Below are positions 6,820-14,977 of a stretch of DNA of 64,000 nt, piece after piece. Made by a program: the position numbers and the translations under genes. This DNA is from Pullulanibacillus camelliae (GTDB taxonomy: Bacteria; Bacillota; Bacilli; Bacillales; Sporolactobacillaceae), in NCBI RefSeq assembly GCF_014642655.1, contig NZ_BMIR01000013.1:33572-97571 (forward strand). Direction: 5' to 3'. Position 1 is the stretch's first letter. Every line of letters starts with the position of its first letter. The notes under the pieces were generated by a model. It saw nothing but the letters and a program-made list of their open reading frames with translations, did no database searches and was not told the DNA's origin.

Positions 6820-7794
6820 TTAAATTCGCTTGAGTTGTTTATTAATCAACCAAGCTCCGCCTATGACACCTGCATCGTTTCCTAGGGTTGCTTTACAGAG
6901 CTCCAATCCCTCATAGACACCAGGTAAGGTAAAGGCTTTGATATAGTGATCAACCGGTTTTAACAGTGTCTCTCCAGCTAAAGAAACACCACCACCAATC
7001 ACAATTTTTTGTGGGTTTAGCAGGATAGCTACATTGGATAGTGCCTCCCCAAGATATCGAGCAACTTCATCCACAATCGATAGCGCAAAAGGATCTTCCT
7101 CTTTTGCCGCATCAAAAACATCCTTAGTTGTCACATCCTGTTTGTCCTGATAGATTGCATACAATTTGCTTTCTGGATGATTTTGATAGTCTTTCAAAGC
7201 CATTCTTTTGATTGCTGTGGCAGAGGTCACGGTTTCCAAACAACCTGTTCGTCCACAATTGCAAAGATAGCCCCCTTCTGAAACTGCGGTGATATGACCA
7301 ATTTCTCCAGCCATTCCACCTATCCCATGAGCAATTTGTCCGTTAATAATAACCCCTGCACCTACACCTGTGCCTAGCGTAATACAGATAAGATCGATGG
7401 CTCCTTCCCCTGCCCCCTTCCACATTTCCCCCAATGCCGCTAAATTGGCATCATTATCTACTGCCACAGGCAAAGCCGTTGCTTTTTCAAGCGCTGCTTT
7501 CAAAGGGAAATTCTTCCATCCAATATTAACTGCTTCAAAGACTGAGCCATCTTCAAAATTAATAAATCCTGGAGCACCCATGCCGATGCCAATAATCTCT
7601 TCCTTCGCATGCGCATGTTTCTGCAATTGTTCATCAAGGCTATTTGCAATATCACGCGTAATATTTGCTCCATTATCCGTCAGATCTGTACCAATTTCCC
7701 ATTTATCAATAATGGCTCCCGTCTCATCAATAAAAGCCATTTTTATCGATGTTCCCCCTAAATCTACACCAACAGTCCACTTTTTCTTTTCCAT
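6820..7794 (-). CDS. glcK: ROK-family glucokinase
   Basis: This 324-residue sugar kinase phosphorylates glucose with ATP to glucose-6-phosphate in the cytosol. It has the phosphate-binding DLGGTSIK (residues 11-18), GMGAPGF, the catalytic-aspartate region VDNDANLAALGE, the second phosphate motif LGTGVGAG, and the ROK zinc site H167 with C178, C180 and C185 (CNCGRTGC). The frame is open to 7890, but family alignment (start just before VGVDLGGT) and a GGGGA stretch favour the ATG at 7794. The upstream yqgQ gene that often accompanies glcK is not seen. Confidence 0.88.
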   Translation of the reverse strand: MEKKKWTVGVDLGGTSIKMAFIDETGAIIDKWEIGTDLTDNGANITRDIANSLDEQLQKHAHAKEEIIGIGMGAPGFINFEDGSVFEAVNIGWKNFPLKAALEKATALPVAVDNDANLAALGEMWKGAGEGAIDLICITLGTGVGAGVIINGQIAHGIGGMAGEIGHITAVSEGGYLCNCGRTGCLETVTSATAIKRMALKDYQNHPESKLYAIYQDKQDVTTKDVFDAAKEEDPFALSIVDEVARYLGEALSNVAILLNPQKIVIGGGVSLAGETLLKPVDHYIKAFTLPGVYEGLELCKATLGNDAGVIGGAWLINKQLKRI

Positions 7795-8011
7795 ATACTT
7801 TCCCCATCCTTCGGTTATTTCACCCGCTGACATCCTACGATGTAATCGATTGCGAAAGCGGTTGTTTTTTCTTATTGTCTCAAAAGTCAACGCATCTGTC
7901 TAATATCTTATGACTTTTATTTTGAAGTTTTTCCAAAGTAATTGCGCATAAAAAACTCACCCTTATGCATAAAATGGGACAAATCCTAGCTTTATTAATG
8001 AGGCGATGAAA

Positions 8012-8893
8012 ATGTCCGCACAAAACAATACAAAGAAGTCATTATTGATTTGGGTGATCCTTTTATCGTTATTAACCGCCATATTTTTATATTTTTTAAA
8101 CCATCGGTTAGATTCAGAAGAAAGCATGATCTATTTTCCCGAGGATACGAATCTGCATTTTAGTAAAAAACAAACAACACTTGCCGTAAGAAAACAAGCG
8201 CACACAGCAAAACTTCTTTGGACAACAGCCTCAAAAACAACTGCACCGTCTTATTTAAGGCAAGATGTCTCGTTATTATATAGAAATGGACAATTAGTCA
8301 GCATCATGAATAAATGGCAGCAACAGATTGATGCGTTAGAACAAAACAAAGAACTCACATTGAAACAAGCGGGATATTATGAAGGCATAACGGCCCATTA
8401 TGCCGAAGCCCACTATCCAAGTGATATTATAAAATCCAAAACGCGAATGTCCTATGATCATTTATCAATCATGGGAAAAAGCATGCAAAGTTGGGACAGC
8501 TTTCAAATTCCTGTCACTCAATCAGAGATCGAATGGAATGATCAATTCACACGAGCACAGCAGGAAAAAAATCGGGCTTTACTGAAGCAAGCGGAACGAA
8601 AATATCAAATCCCTGTGCAGGAATACGACGTTTTTCCACTGACTTATTTACATATTTTCGATTACAATACACTACCGGGGTTAAACAAAAAAACGACCCA
8701 TAGAGTCGTCAGTCAACTATGGGAAGGTCTTTATAATCATTATATTCTTGGTGTCGAACCTGCCAGCCATGAGAGAGAAAGCGCCTTAGGGAGCCAGATG
8801 CCTTTGATTTTATATCACAGAAACGCTGATGAAATTCTTGTTGTGATTAAGACAGCCGAAGGAGACCTTGCTCTTCTCAAGCAAACCTTCTAG
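8012..8893 (+). CDS. Membrane-anchored extracytoplasmic protein of unknown function
   Basis: This protein of about 293 residues has an uncleaved-looking N-terminal membrane segment (LLIWVILLSLLTAIFLYFL) and then a hydrophilic, lysine- and glutamine-rich outer domain. I do not recognise the family. It has no cysteine pair, protease motif or repeat. It sits on the plus strand between glcK and the yqgO-position gene. The ATG at 8012 is chosen because GAGG at 8000-8003 is 8 nt away; the in-frame ATG at 8006 is only 2 nt away. Its stop shares a CTAG palindrome with the convergent neighbour. Confidence 0.6.
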   Translation: MSAQNNTKKSLLIWVILLSLLTAIFLYFLNHRLDSEESMIYFPEDTNLHFSKKQTTLAVRKQAHTAKLLWTTASKTTAPSYLRQDVSLLYRNGQLVSIMNKWQQQIDALEQNKELTLKQAGYYEGITAHYAEAHYPSDIIKSKTRMSYDHLSIMGKSMQSWDSFQIPVTQSEIEWNDQFTRAQQEKNRALLKQAERKYQIPVQEYDVFPLTYLHIFDYNTLPGLNKKTTHRVVSQLWEGLYNHYILGVEPASHERESALGSQMPLILYHRNADEILVVIKTAEGDLALLKQTF

Positions 8894-9093
8894 GCTTCTG
8901 TTTGGACAACCTTTTTTAGAAGCGTGTTAAAGAGAAATGCACCGCGCCTTTTAACAAGAGCATTGTCAAACGGAGCCATAAGTTGACGAATGATCATGAT
9001 ACCCATCATAAGTTTTAAAAGCTTAAAACGATTCTTATATAAAAATAAGCAAAGGATCATTAGTACAAAAAGTCGGATGACCATGCCTCTCAT
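8890..9093 (-). CDS. Small membrane protein in the yqgO position, 67 aa
   Basis: The protein begins MRGMVIRLFVLMILCLFLY and has one or two hydrophobic segments followed by a basic tail. The ATG at 9093 follows GGAGG by 6 nt; the ATG at 9108 overlaps that SD and is unlikely. It lies between DUF92 and glcK like yqgO in B. subtilis, but I cannot show homology. Function is unknown. Confidence 0.5.
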   Translation of the reverse strand: MRGMVIRLFVLMILCLFLYKNRFKLLKLMMGIMIIRQLMAPFDNALVKRRGAFLFNTLLKKVVQTEA

Positions 9094-9137
9094 CAAATCC
9101 CTCCACATCTTTTAAAAATAGTATGTGGAAGAGTCAG

Positions 9138-9935
9138 TTAGTTTATCCAAAATAAAAATATGCTGCCACCAAGCGCACCTGCAAATAAACTCGATAATCC
9201 ATTTACAGCATTATTCGTCATCCATCGCAGACCACCAACATGATGTGCTGGTTTGTCACAATGATGGGATTTATCTGTAAAACAGTCACAAACCGTACAG
9301 TGATACCGCGCTTGACCATACGCACCTAAAAGCGTATCAACAAATTGCCCGATCCAGCCTAATAGTGCAATTGTACAAATCGTGATGAGGGTATTTTTAA
9401 ACGAATCATGGGGAATAAGTGTCAGGCTGTCTAATGCAATGATCAGGCTGCCGAGCATTCCTGCCAATGATCCTATTCCTGTCATCGCTCCTGAAAGGCC
9501 TTTAGGCACCCGCCGCCATAATCTGAGATGAAAAGGCGCTTTTCCTAGCGTCGAGCCAACCTCTGACGCCCATGTATCAGCTGTTGCCTCAGTGATTGAC
9601 ACGATATAAAACCCTAACCAAAATGGTGAGGGTAATAGGATCTGACCAAGGGCTGCAAGGAGTGGCCAGCCACCATTAGCAAGGACTTGAACAAGATTTC
9701 TCTGTTCGGGAGATGGCTTTGTCGTTCGTTGGTTACGCCGAATAACTGAAGTCAGCAGGTTAGATGATATAAAAAAGAGAAAAATAGCAATTAGACCAGC
9801 AATATGGAAAGCATACACTATTGCAATACCCATGATGATCATGCCAAGTGCTCCTGCAAGGGTTAGCCAGCGTTTATATAACGAAAGAAAACCTATGAGG
9901 ATTAATCCAACCATAGCAAGACTTAAACTGAGCAT
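9138..9935 (-). CDS. DUF92/TMEM19-family membrane protein
   Basis: This 265-residue polytopic membrane protein has the DUF92 signatures QVLANGGWP, ATADTWASEVG, GWIGQFVDTLLGA and a cysteine/histidine segment CTVCDCFTDKSHHCDKPAHH. The plant member VTE6 is a phytyl-phosphate kinase; bacterial members are mostly uncharacterised, so a polyprenyl- or CTP-dependent kinase role is only a family-based guess. The start overlaps the cyclo-ligase stop by 13 nt, which implies translational coupling. The SD GAGGTG is 5 nt upstream. Confidence 0.8.
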   Translation of the reverse strand: MLSLSLAMVGLILIGFLSLYKRWLTLAGALGMIIMGIAIVYAFHIAGLIAIFLFFISSNLLTSVIRRNQRTTKPSPEQRNLVQVLANGGWPLLAALGQILLPSPFWLGFYIVSITEATADTWASEVGSTLGKAPFHLRLWRRVPKGLSGAMTGIGSLAGMLGSLIIALDSLTLIPHDSFKNTLITICTIALLGWIGQFVDTLLGAYGQARYHCTVCDCFTDKSHHCDKPAHHVGGLRWMTNNAVNGLSSLFAGALGGSIFLFWIN

Positions 9936-10492
9936 TTCATCACCTCAGAAGGGGTGACAATCATGTCAACTGCAATATCGTGCGACTCTGCTGGCACTTG
10001 ATTACAAACTTGACAGTCTACAGCTTGTGCCACCTTCACTGCCGAACATGACGCAAGAAATCGATCATAATAGCCCCCACCAAAGCCAATACGATAGCCA
10101 CGGGGATCAAAAGCAAGACCCGGAACAATGATGAGATCCATCTCTTTTTTTGGCACAGACATAGTGAGAGCAAGCTTGGGCTCATGCAAATTATAAAAAG
10201 ATTTTTCTACCTGATCCCAGCGAGTGATTTCTCGAAAATCCAAACGTCTTTCCTCAGGGAAACATTTTGGAATGACCACACGCTTATGGGACTGCCATGC
10301 CGCTTCAATAAGTGCTGTAGTATCAAGTTCATTAACCGTTGACACTGTTACAGCCACAGTTTCAGCCTGTTGCCACCAACTTTGCTGATATATCTGTTGA
10401 TGTATTTTACTTGCCTCTATATCTAAATTTGTTATCTCTTGCAAGCAACGTTTCATGTTTTTCCTTAATTCTTTTTTTGATAACACCCGCAT
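9923..10492 (-). CDS. yqgN: 5-formyltetrahydrofolate cyclo-ligase (YqgN)
   Basis: The enzyme converts 5-formyl-THF to 5,10-methenyl-THF with ATP, recycling folate in the cytosol. The protein is about 189 residues with N-terminal SKKELRKNMK and the nucleotide/folate loop GFGGGYYDR at 136-144. The frame is open to 10549, but SD GAGGAG lies just before the ATG at 10492 (2 nt) and 8 nt before an in-frame GTG at 10486, so either may be used. It lies between rpmG and the DUF92 gene, as expected for this locus. Confidence 0.85.
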   Translation of the reverse strand: MRVLSKKELRKNMKRCLQEITNLDIEASKIHQQIYQQSWWQQAETVAVTVSTVNELDTTALIEAAWQSHKRVVIPKCFPEERRLDFREITRWDQVEKSFYNLHEPKLALTMSVPKKEMDLIIVPGLAFDPRGYRIGFGGGYYDRFLASCSAVKVAQAVDCQVCNQVPAESHDIAVDMIVTPSEVMKCSV

Positions 10493-10900
10493 CTCTCCTC
10501 TTAATCCCCCAACCAAAAAAATTGCCATCAAAGCCTGGTCCGAACGCACTCAGATATTCCATGCTCCCGCTATTTCTTTTGGATAAGCTCCAAGATTCCT
10601 CAAAGAATAGCTTAGCTTTTACTCCTAACCGAAGTTAAAGTCCTCTTGAATTTTTACATATCATTTGCAAAACGCCTCAAGGGGTTACCGTTTAGAGGCC
10701 CTATCCTATACCTTCTAAAAGTTGCACTTATAAGGTCTCCCGCAACGTTATAAATTCTGATATTATTAGAAAACTTGACTTTTACGTTTCGGCATTCCTG
10801 ATGTGATTTTTTTCAAACCACACACTAAGGCATTACCATGCTTTAATGATGAAAGTCAAAGCCCGAACTTATACTCTCCTCCTTTATGAGTGATAGAGTA
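10493..10900. other. Intergenic stretch upstream of yqgN, no gene seen
   Basis: AT-rich DNA holding short degenerate sequences, such as GTTATAAATTCTG near 10749 and AATGATGAAAGTCAAAGCCC near 10844, that recur in altered form near 26440 and 39670-39720. They look like decayed interspersed repeats. The reading frame at 10339-10638 is a shadow of yqgN. Confidence 0.45.
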
Positions 10901-11227
10901 TAAGAAAAACCGGGCAAAAAGCATGCCCGGTCCTTGTCCTTAGTATAGGGCATCGTCCAATATGAAAGAGGCTTCATTGCCTGGTCAAGCGGATGGGAGC
11001 GCAGGGCGCGAGATTCGGAACACTCTAAAAACGTGTGTTCCTCGGGCGCCGCTGACTCATGCTGCGGATACTAGACTCCTGCGGGAAGTGGGAGATCGGT
11101 AAGACCTTAGGACCTTAGCAGTGTGAAGGCGCGAGGAGACTTACCACTCCCCCGCGGAAAGCGAGCGGCCTGGAGCGGAAATCCGCATCGTCCTCATGAC
11201 CAGAAATTTTATGCTTTCTTTTCTTTT
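10901..11227. repeat. Long interspersed repeat A, complete copy with GC-rich hairpin
   Basis: A 327-bp unit runs from TAAGAAAAACCGGGC to the CCAGAAATTTTATGCTTTC region and is repeated at 23644-23902. It carries a small hairpin around CCGGGCAAAAAGCATGCCCGG, a GGAACACTC/GTGTGTTCC stem, and the large GC-rich block at 11070-11187 (ACTCCTGCGGGAAGTGGGAG with GACTTACCACTCCCCCGCGG). It is not coding. It sits between yqgN and rpmG on no visible operon junction. Confidence 0.75.
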
Positions 11228-11259
11228 AAAAAAATAAACAGTAGGCGTGCCCACTGTTT
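11228..11259 (-). terminator. Terminator of rpmG
   Basis: On the minus strand AAACAGTGGGC and GCCTACTGTTT form a stem followed by A and a run of seven T. It begins inside the rpmG stop codon region. Confidence 0.75.
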
Positions 11260-11407
11260 ACTTCGTTTCCCTATGCAACGTATGTCTCCGCAAACGCGGG
11301 GAGTATTTTTTTACTTCAATACGTTCTGGATTTGTACGTTTATTTTTGGTTGTAATATAATTACGGTCACCAGTTTCGGTACATTCGAGAATAACTTGTA
11401 CACGCAT
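11258..11407 (-). CDS. rpmG: Ribosomal protein L33 (bL33), zinc-free type
   Basis: The 49-residue product starts [20 protein letters not shown] and ends HTLHRETK, which is a full bL33. It is a basic component of the large ribosomal subunit near the E site. Only one cysteine is present, so the CxxC pairs of the zinc-binding (C+) form are absent and the protein does not bind zinc. The SD GGAGGG is 7 nt upstream of the ATG. Location beside yqgN matches B. subtilis rpmGA. A plus-strand frame at 11123-11452 is a shadow. Confidence 0.92.
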   Translation of the reverse strand: MRVQVILECTETGDRNYITTKNKRTNPERIEVKKYSPRLRRHTLHRETK

Positions 11408-11665
11408 GGATTATCCCTCCACTTCTCTAACATTCTACATACCATATTATGATAACAAATGTTGGTTCAACAGGCAAATAAAAAATTTATATTCGGATGA
11501 TCCTTAAATTTTCTTTAATAAAGAGATTTTACCACACAAGGAAATGATTACAGTGTTTTGTCGAAAAAAGATTACAATTTCCTTTCTTTTTCTACAAAAC
11601 TCTTTTTATCCTATACTAAGTTATGTTATAAGTAATGGAGAGAGTAAATAACTAGGAGGATCATT

Positions 11666-11857
11666 ATGGGATACATACTACTCGTTTTGGTCATCATTGG
11701 TTTAATTGTTCTAGCCCTTTCCTTTTTCAAGCAAGACAGTGTTAAACAGCTTGAGGAACAAATTGAAGGCACGTCAATTACAATGATGCAAGAATTATAC
11801 AAAGTGAAAAAGAAAATTCGTGTGTTAGAAGAAGAAATGATGATTGATGATAAATAG
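11666..11857 (+). CDS. Small membrane protein with coiled-coil tail, 63 aa
   Basis: An N-terminal hydrophobic segment (about residues 2-22) is followed by a charged heptad-like helix (VKQLEEQIEGTSITMMQEL and VKKKIRVLEEEMM). I do not recognise the family. The SD AGGAGG is well placed before the ATG, and the stop is 14 nt before the next gene, so the two form an operon. A scaffold or partner role for the MltG-N-like protein is inference. Confidence 0.6.
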   Translation: MGYILLVLVIIGLIVLALSFFKQDSVKQLEEQIEGTSITMMQELYKVKKKIRVLEEEMMIDDK

Positions 11858-11871
11858 AAGGAGGATCACAC

Positions 11872-12429
11872 ATGACTAGAAATGGCATGCGCGCTTTTGC
11901 TGCCGGTATAATTATCACATGTGCTGTTATTGCCTTTTTCTATTATTTTATATTTAATGATGCAAAAGGCTCTTCAGAGAAGGCAACCAATAAGTCGCTT
12001 ACTGACAGTGCGGTTGAAAACTACTTGAATAAAAAAGGTCAAACAGCCATTGACCAAGCCACTTATGACAAATGGCAAGCTGAGGATCGTCAGCTTCAAG
12101 ATGGGAAAAAGACAAGCGACGATAAGAAAAGCAGCTCTGATAGTGCAGCATCCGATTCAGATAAAAAGGATGATCAATCTAAAGCAGCTAGTGATAAGAA
12201 AGAGGAATCTGAGTCAAAAACCGTCACTATCAAGGTAAAATCCGGCATGACATCTACTGACATTGCTGATCAACTGCAATCTGAAAAAATCATTAAGGAT
12301 AGCCAAAAGCTTGTGGATTATATCGTTGGCCACGACCTTGAAAAGTACATTCAACTCGGTTCCTACAAGATTAAAAGTGATATGACCATTCCACAAATCG
12401 CTAAAGTCTTAAGCACATACCATCGATAA
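11872..12429 (+). CDS. YceG/MltG N-terminal-domain-like membrane protein
   Basis: This 185-residue protein has an N-terminal membrane segment (about residues 8-29), a long serine/lysine/aspartate-rich linker (about 70-125) and a C-terminal LysM-like module (about 126-183) with TSTDIADQLQSEKIIKDSQ, QLGSYKIKSDMT and IPQIAKVL. That module resembles the N-terminal domain of the endolytic transglycosylase MltG (YceG). The catalytic transglycosylase domain is absent, so it may bind or scaffold peptidoglycan synthesis rather than cut glycan. The SD AGGAGG precedes the ATG. A strong terminator follows. Confidence 0.65.
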   Translation: MTRNGMRAFAAGIIITCAVIAFFYYFIFNDAKGSSEKATNKSLTDSAVENYLNKKGQTAIDQATYDKWQAEDRQLQDGKKTSDDKKSSSDSAASDSDKKDDQSKAASDKKEESESKTVTIKVKSGMTSTDIADQLQSEKIIKDSQKLVDYIVGHDLEKYIQLGSYKIKSDMTIPQIAKVLSTYHR

Positions 12430-12443
12430 TCCATTAATATTGA

Positions 12444-12488
12444 AACAGGTCTACATTCTAAGAACATAGAATGTAGACCTGTTTTTAT
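12444..12488 (+). terminator. Strong rho-independent terminator
   Basis: A 16-bp perfect stem starting AACAGGTCTACATTCT with a short loop is followed by TTTTT, 15 nt after the stop of the MltG-N-like gene. Confidence 0.85.
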
Positions 12489-12601
12489 CTGTATTAATGT
12501 ATCAATACATTGACTTATCCCGCTTCGCTTGGTAAGTCTGATCTGATCATTAAAAATTGCACATTAAGAGGACCGTCAAGCCTCATTTAACAAAATACAC
12601 C

Positions 12602-12645
12602 AATAGGCTAAGCCCAACCCGTCATGCTGGTTGACTTAGCCTATT
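12602..12645 (-). terminator. Hairpin downstream of pbpA
   Basis: AATAGGCTAAG and CTTAGCCTATT form a stem extended by CAACC/GGTTG, 18 nt past the pbpA stop. The T-tract is weak on both strands, so it may end both convergent transcripts. Confidence 0.55.
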
Positions 12646-12662
12646 TTCATAAAAGCATAAAA

Positions 12663-14804
12663 TTATTTTGGTGTTTCCTTAACGACATGATCAAAATAAT
12701 ATTTGATTATGTCGCCGGCGATGGTTGAGTTAATGCTTGATTTGCGCATCTTCGGTACAACGACAGAAACAGCGATTTGTGGGTTATCATACGGCGCATA
12801 ACCAATGAAGGTTTCATTGTATAATTGTAAATCATTTTGATCAATTTGCGCCGTTCCGGTTTTACCGGCGATCTTATATTTATTGTAGTTCACATTAGGA
12901 TATGGACCGACGTATCCTGAATTCGTACTTCCTAAAAAGCTTGCCGTACCACCGGTATGTGTTACCATTTCCATCCCCTTATGCACGACATCCAATTGGC
13001 TCTTCGTATTGGGAATCGTATTTAAAATCTTCGGCTTATATGTTTTAACCGTTGGCCCAAGTTGGGTGGGATCCTTCCCAGGGGCATGGACAGAATCTAA
13101 AAGATGTGGTGCAATACGGTAGCCTCCATTTGCAATCGTGGACACGTATTGAGCCATCTGTAAAGGCGTATATTGATCATACTGTCCAATTGCAAACTGG
13201 TGAATAATACCGAAATCTGTTGGGATTTTCCCTTGGTATCCTGTAGATTCAAACGGAAGATCAATCCCTGTATGGACACCGAGCCCACAAATAGCATAAC
13301 CATCCCGCATAATCTTAAAGGCATTGACAAATCGCGGCCCTACACTCCCTGTCGCTAGATATGAACTGCCGAGATCCTGATAGTGAACCCCAGCAATCAA
13401 CCCTGCCACATGGGCCATGTAAACGTTCGAAGACTTTTGCAAGGCCGTTTCAGGCGTCATCGTTCCCAGTCTTTCATACGACTTAAAAGGCGGTCCAGCT
13501 TTATAAGTAATCGGCTTATCGACAAACGAACTTGGAACAGCATTATTACGATAACCCGTGAGCAATGTAGCTGGCTTTGCTGCTGACCCTATTTCAAAGC
13601 CGTTAAGAATGGTCGCAGATGAAGTATCTGTAAACTTACCTGTGTTAGGATCTAAAGTCCGCCCCACCATGGCTAAAACAGCGCCTGTATTAGGGTTCAT
13701 GACAACAGCATAGGCACTGGTCAATTCTTTATTTCCAAAGGAAGGTTTCTTAGCAAATCGAATGCTTTTTTCTATAATATCCCCGGCTTTTTTCTCTAGA
13801 TCACCATTGACGGTCAATTCAATATCATTGCCGCGCTGCCCCTCTTTTTCTGTCGGGTTGCCGACCACTTGTCCTTTACTATTTTTCGTAAACTTATAAG
13901 TGGTTGGAATTCCCCGAAGGACAGACTCATATTCCTCTTCCAGGTTACTCGTTCCGACAAGATCGTTGAGATTGTATCCAATGGCCGAATAATTATCCTC
14001 TTGGTGCGCTGGAATCGTCTTGACGTTACCCAAAAAGAAATAATGGCCTTCAGGATAATCTCTTGTTGATGCGATCGATGTATCTATCATACCGTTGAAT
14101 TTACTGAGGTTCTCCCCAAGCCTTGCCAGCTCTTTGTCGGATAAATGAGAGGCAATAATGGTTGGGGTCAGATTTTTTGCTTGTACTAGCTCACGCCAAA
14201 TCGCAATGACCTTCATTTCTTTCTCATTAATCGTGCTTAAATCCTTGTCAGTAATTCGATCAAGCACCATATCATAGGCTGTATTCGCTGTCTTTCCTTT
14301 ATCTTTTGCTGCTTTATCAGCATTATCAGCTTTTTCTATTTCTTTTTTTGTCAGCTTGTCCTTGTAAATCGTCTCTTGATGCTTCGTAATATAATAATCC
14401 TTCATATCGCGTTCAGTCACGTCTTGCGTGGTTATGATGCCATTCTCGACATCCTTTTTCGTACTGACATCAATATATTGGCTCAGCTTTTCAGCCAAAT
14501 CAATGAGCTTTGTATTATCCTGATTCGGCTTACGCGTAAAGACAACCGCATAGCTGCTTTTATTTCCAGCCAAAACCTTGCCCTCAGAATCGAGAATCAA
14601 ACCTCTTGGGGAATTAACGGTTGTTTCTACTTTGCGCATACTATTTAAATCAGAGGTATATTCCTTCCCCTTAACGATTTGCACATAGCCTAAGCGCATG
14701 ATCAAAACGGAAAATGCAAAAAAGATTAAAAGGAACAGTATATTAAGACGAAAAGGAATGTGATTCTTTTTCTTTTTTTTCTTTCTTATCTGTTTATCAT
14801 CCAT
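12663..14804 (-). CDS. pbpA: Class B penicillin-binding protein (PBP2a-like transpeptidase)
   Basis: This 713-residue protein has a lysine-rich cytoplasmic tail, one membrane segment (about residues 18-40), a dimerisation/pedestal region and a transpeptidase domain. Active-site motifs are SxxK at S407-K410 (SAAK), SxN at 458-460 and KTGT at 648-651. It forms D,D-crosslinks during rod-shape wall elongation with RodA and MreB. The length matches B. subtilis PbpA. The ATG at 14804 is 8 nt from the SD GGAG; the GTG at 14813 overlaps that SD. The conserved neighbours yqgE and sodA follow. Confidence 0.88.
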   Translation of the reverse strand: MDDKQIRKKKKKKNHIPFRLNILFLLIFFAFSVLIMRLGYVQIVKGKEYTSDLNSMRKVETTVNSPRGLILDSEGKVLAGNKSSYAVVFTRKPNQDNTKLIDLAEKLSQYIDVSTKKDVENGIITTQDVTERDMKDYYITKHQETIYKDKLTKKEIEKADNADKAAKDKGKTANTAYDMVLDRITDKDLSTINEKEMKVIAIWRELVQAKNLTPTIIASHLSDKELARLGENLSKFNGMIDTSIASTRDYPEGHYFFLGNVKTIPAHQEDNYSAIGYNLNDLVGTSNLEEEYESVLRGIPTTYKFTKNSKGQVVGNPTEKEGQRGNDIELTVNGDLEKKAGDIIEKSIRFAKKPSFGNKELTSAYAVVMNPNTGAVLAMVGRTLDPNTGKFTDTSSATILNGFEIGSAAKPATLLTGYRNNAVPSSFVDKPITYKAGPPFKSYERLGTMTPETALQKSSNVYMAHVAGLIAGVHYQDLGSSYLATGSVGPRFVNAFKIMRDGYAICGLGVHTGIDLPFESTGYQGKIPTDFGIIHQFAIGQYDQYTPLQMAQYVSTIANGGYRIAPHLLDSVHAPGKDPTQLGPTVKTYKPKILNTIPNTKSQLDVVHKGMEMVTHTGGTASFLGSTNSGYVGPYPNVNYNKYKIAGKTGTAQIDQNDLQLYNETFIGYAPYDNPQIAVSVVVPKMRKSSINSTIAGDIIKYYFDHVVKETPK

Positions 14805-14892
14805 AAGGCTCACTCCAAAAGAAAATTACTCCGATATGTACATCCGTCTTACTTAAATGCTCACCATCCAAAACAGCAACCATTAATTAAGC

Positions 14893-14924
14893 GAAAAGAG
14901 ACACCCATGACAAGGTGGTGTCTC
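14893..14924 (-). terminator. Terminator of the MFS gene
   Basis: On the minus strand GAGACACC and GGTGTCTC form a stem with an 11-nt loop followed by TTTT, between yqgE and pbpA. The two genes are therefore probably separate transcription units. Confidence 0.65.
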
Positions 14925-14977
14925 CTTATTGTACTATACTTTTAGTAGGTTTGGTAAGACATATCTTGTCAAATCTT

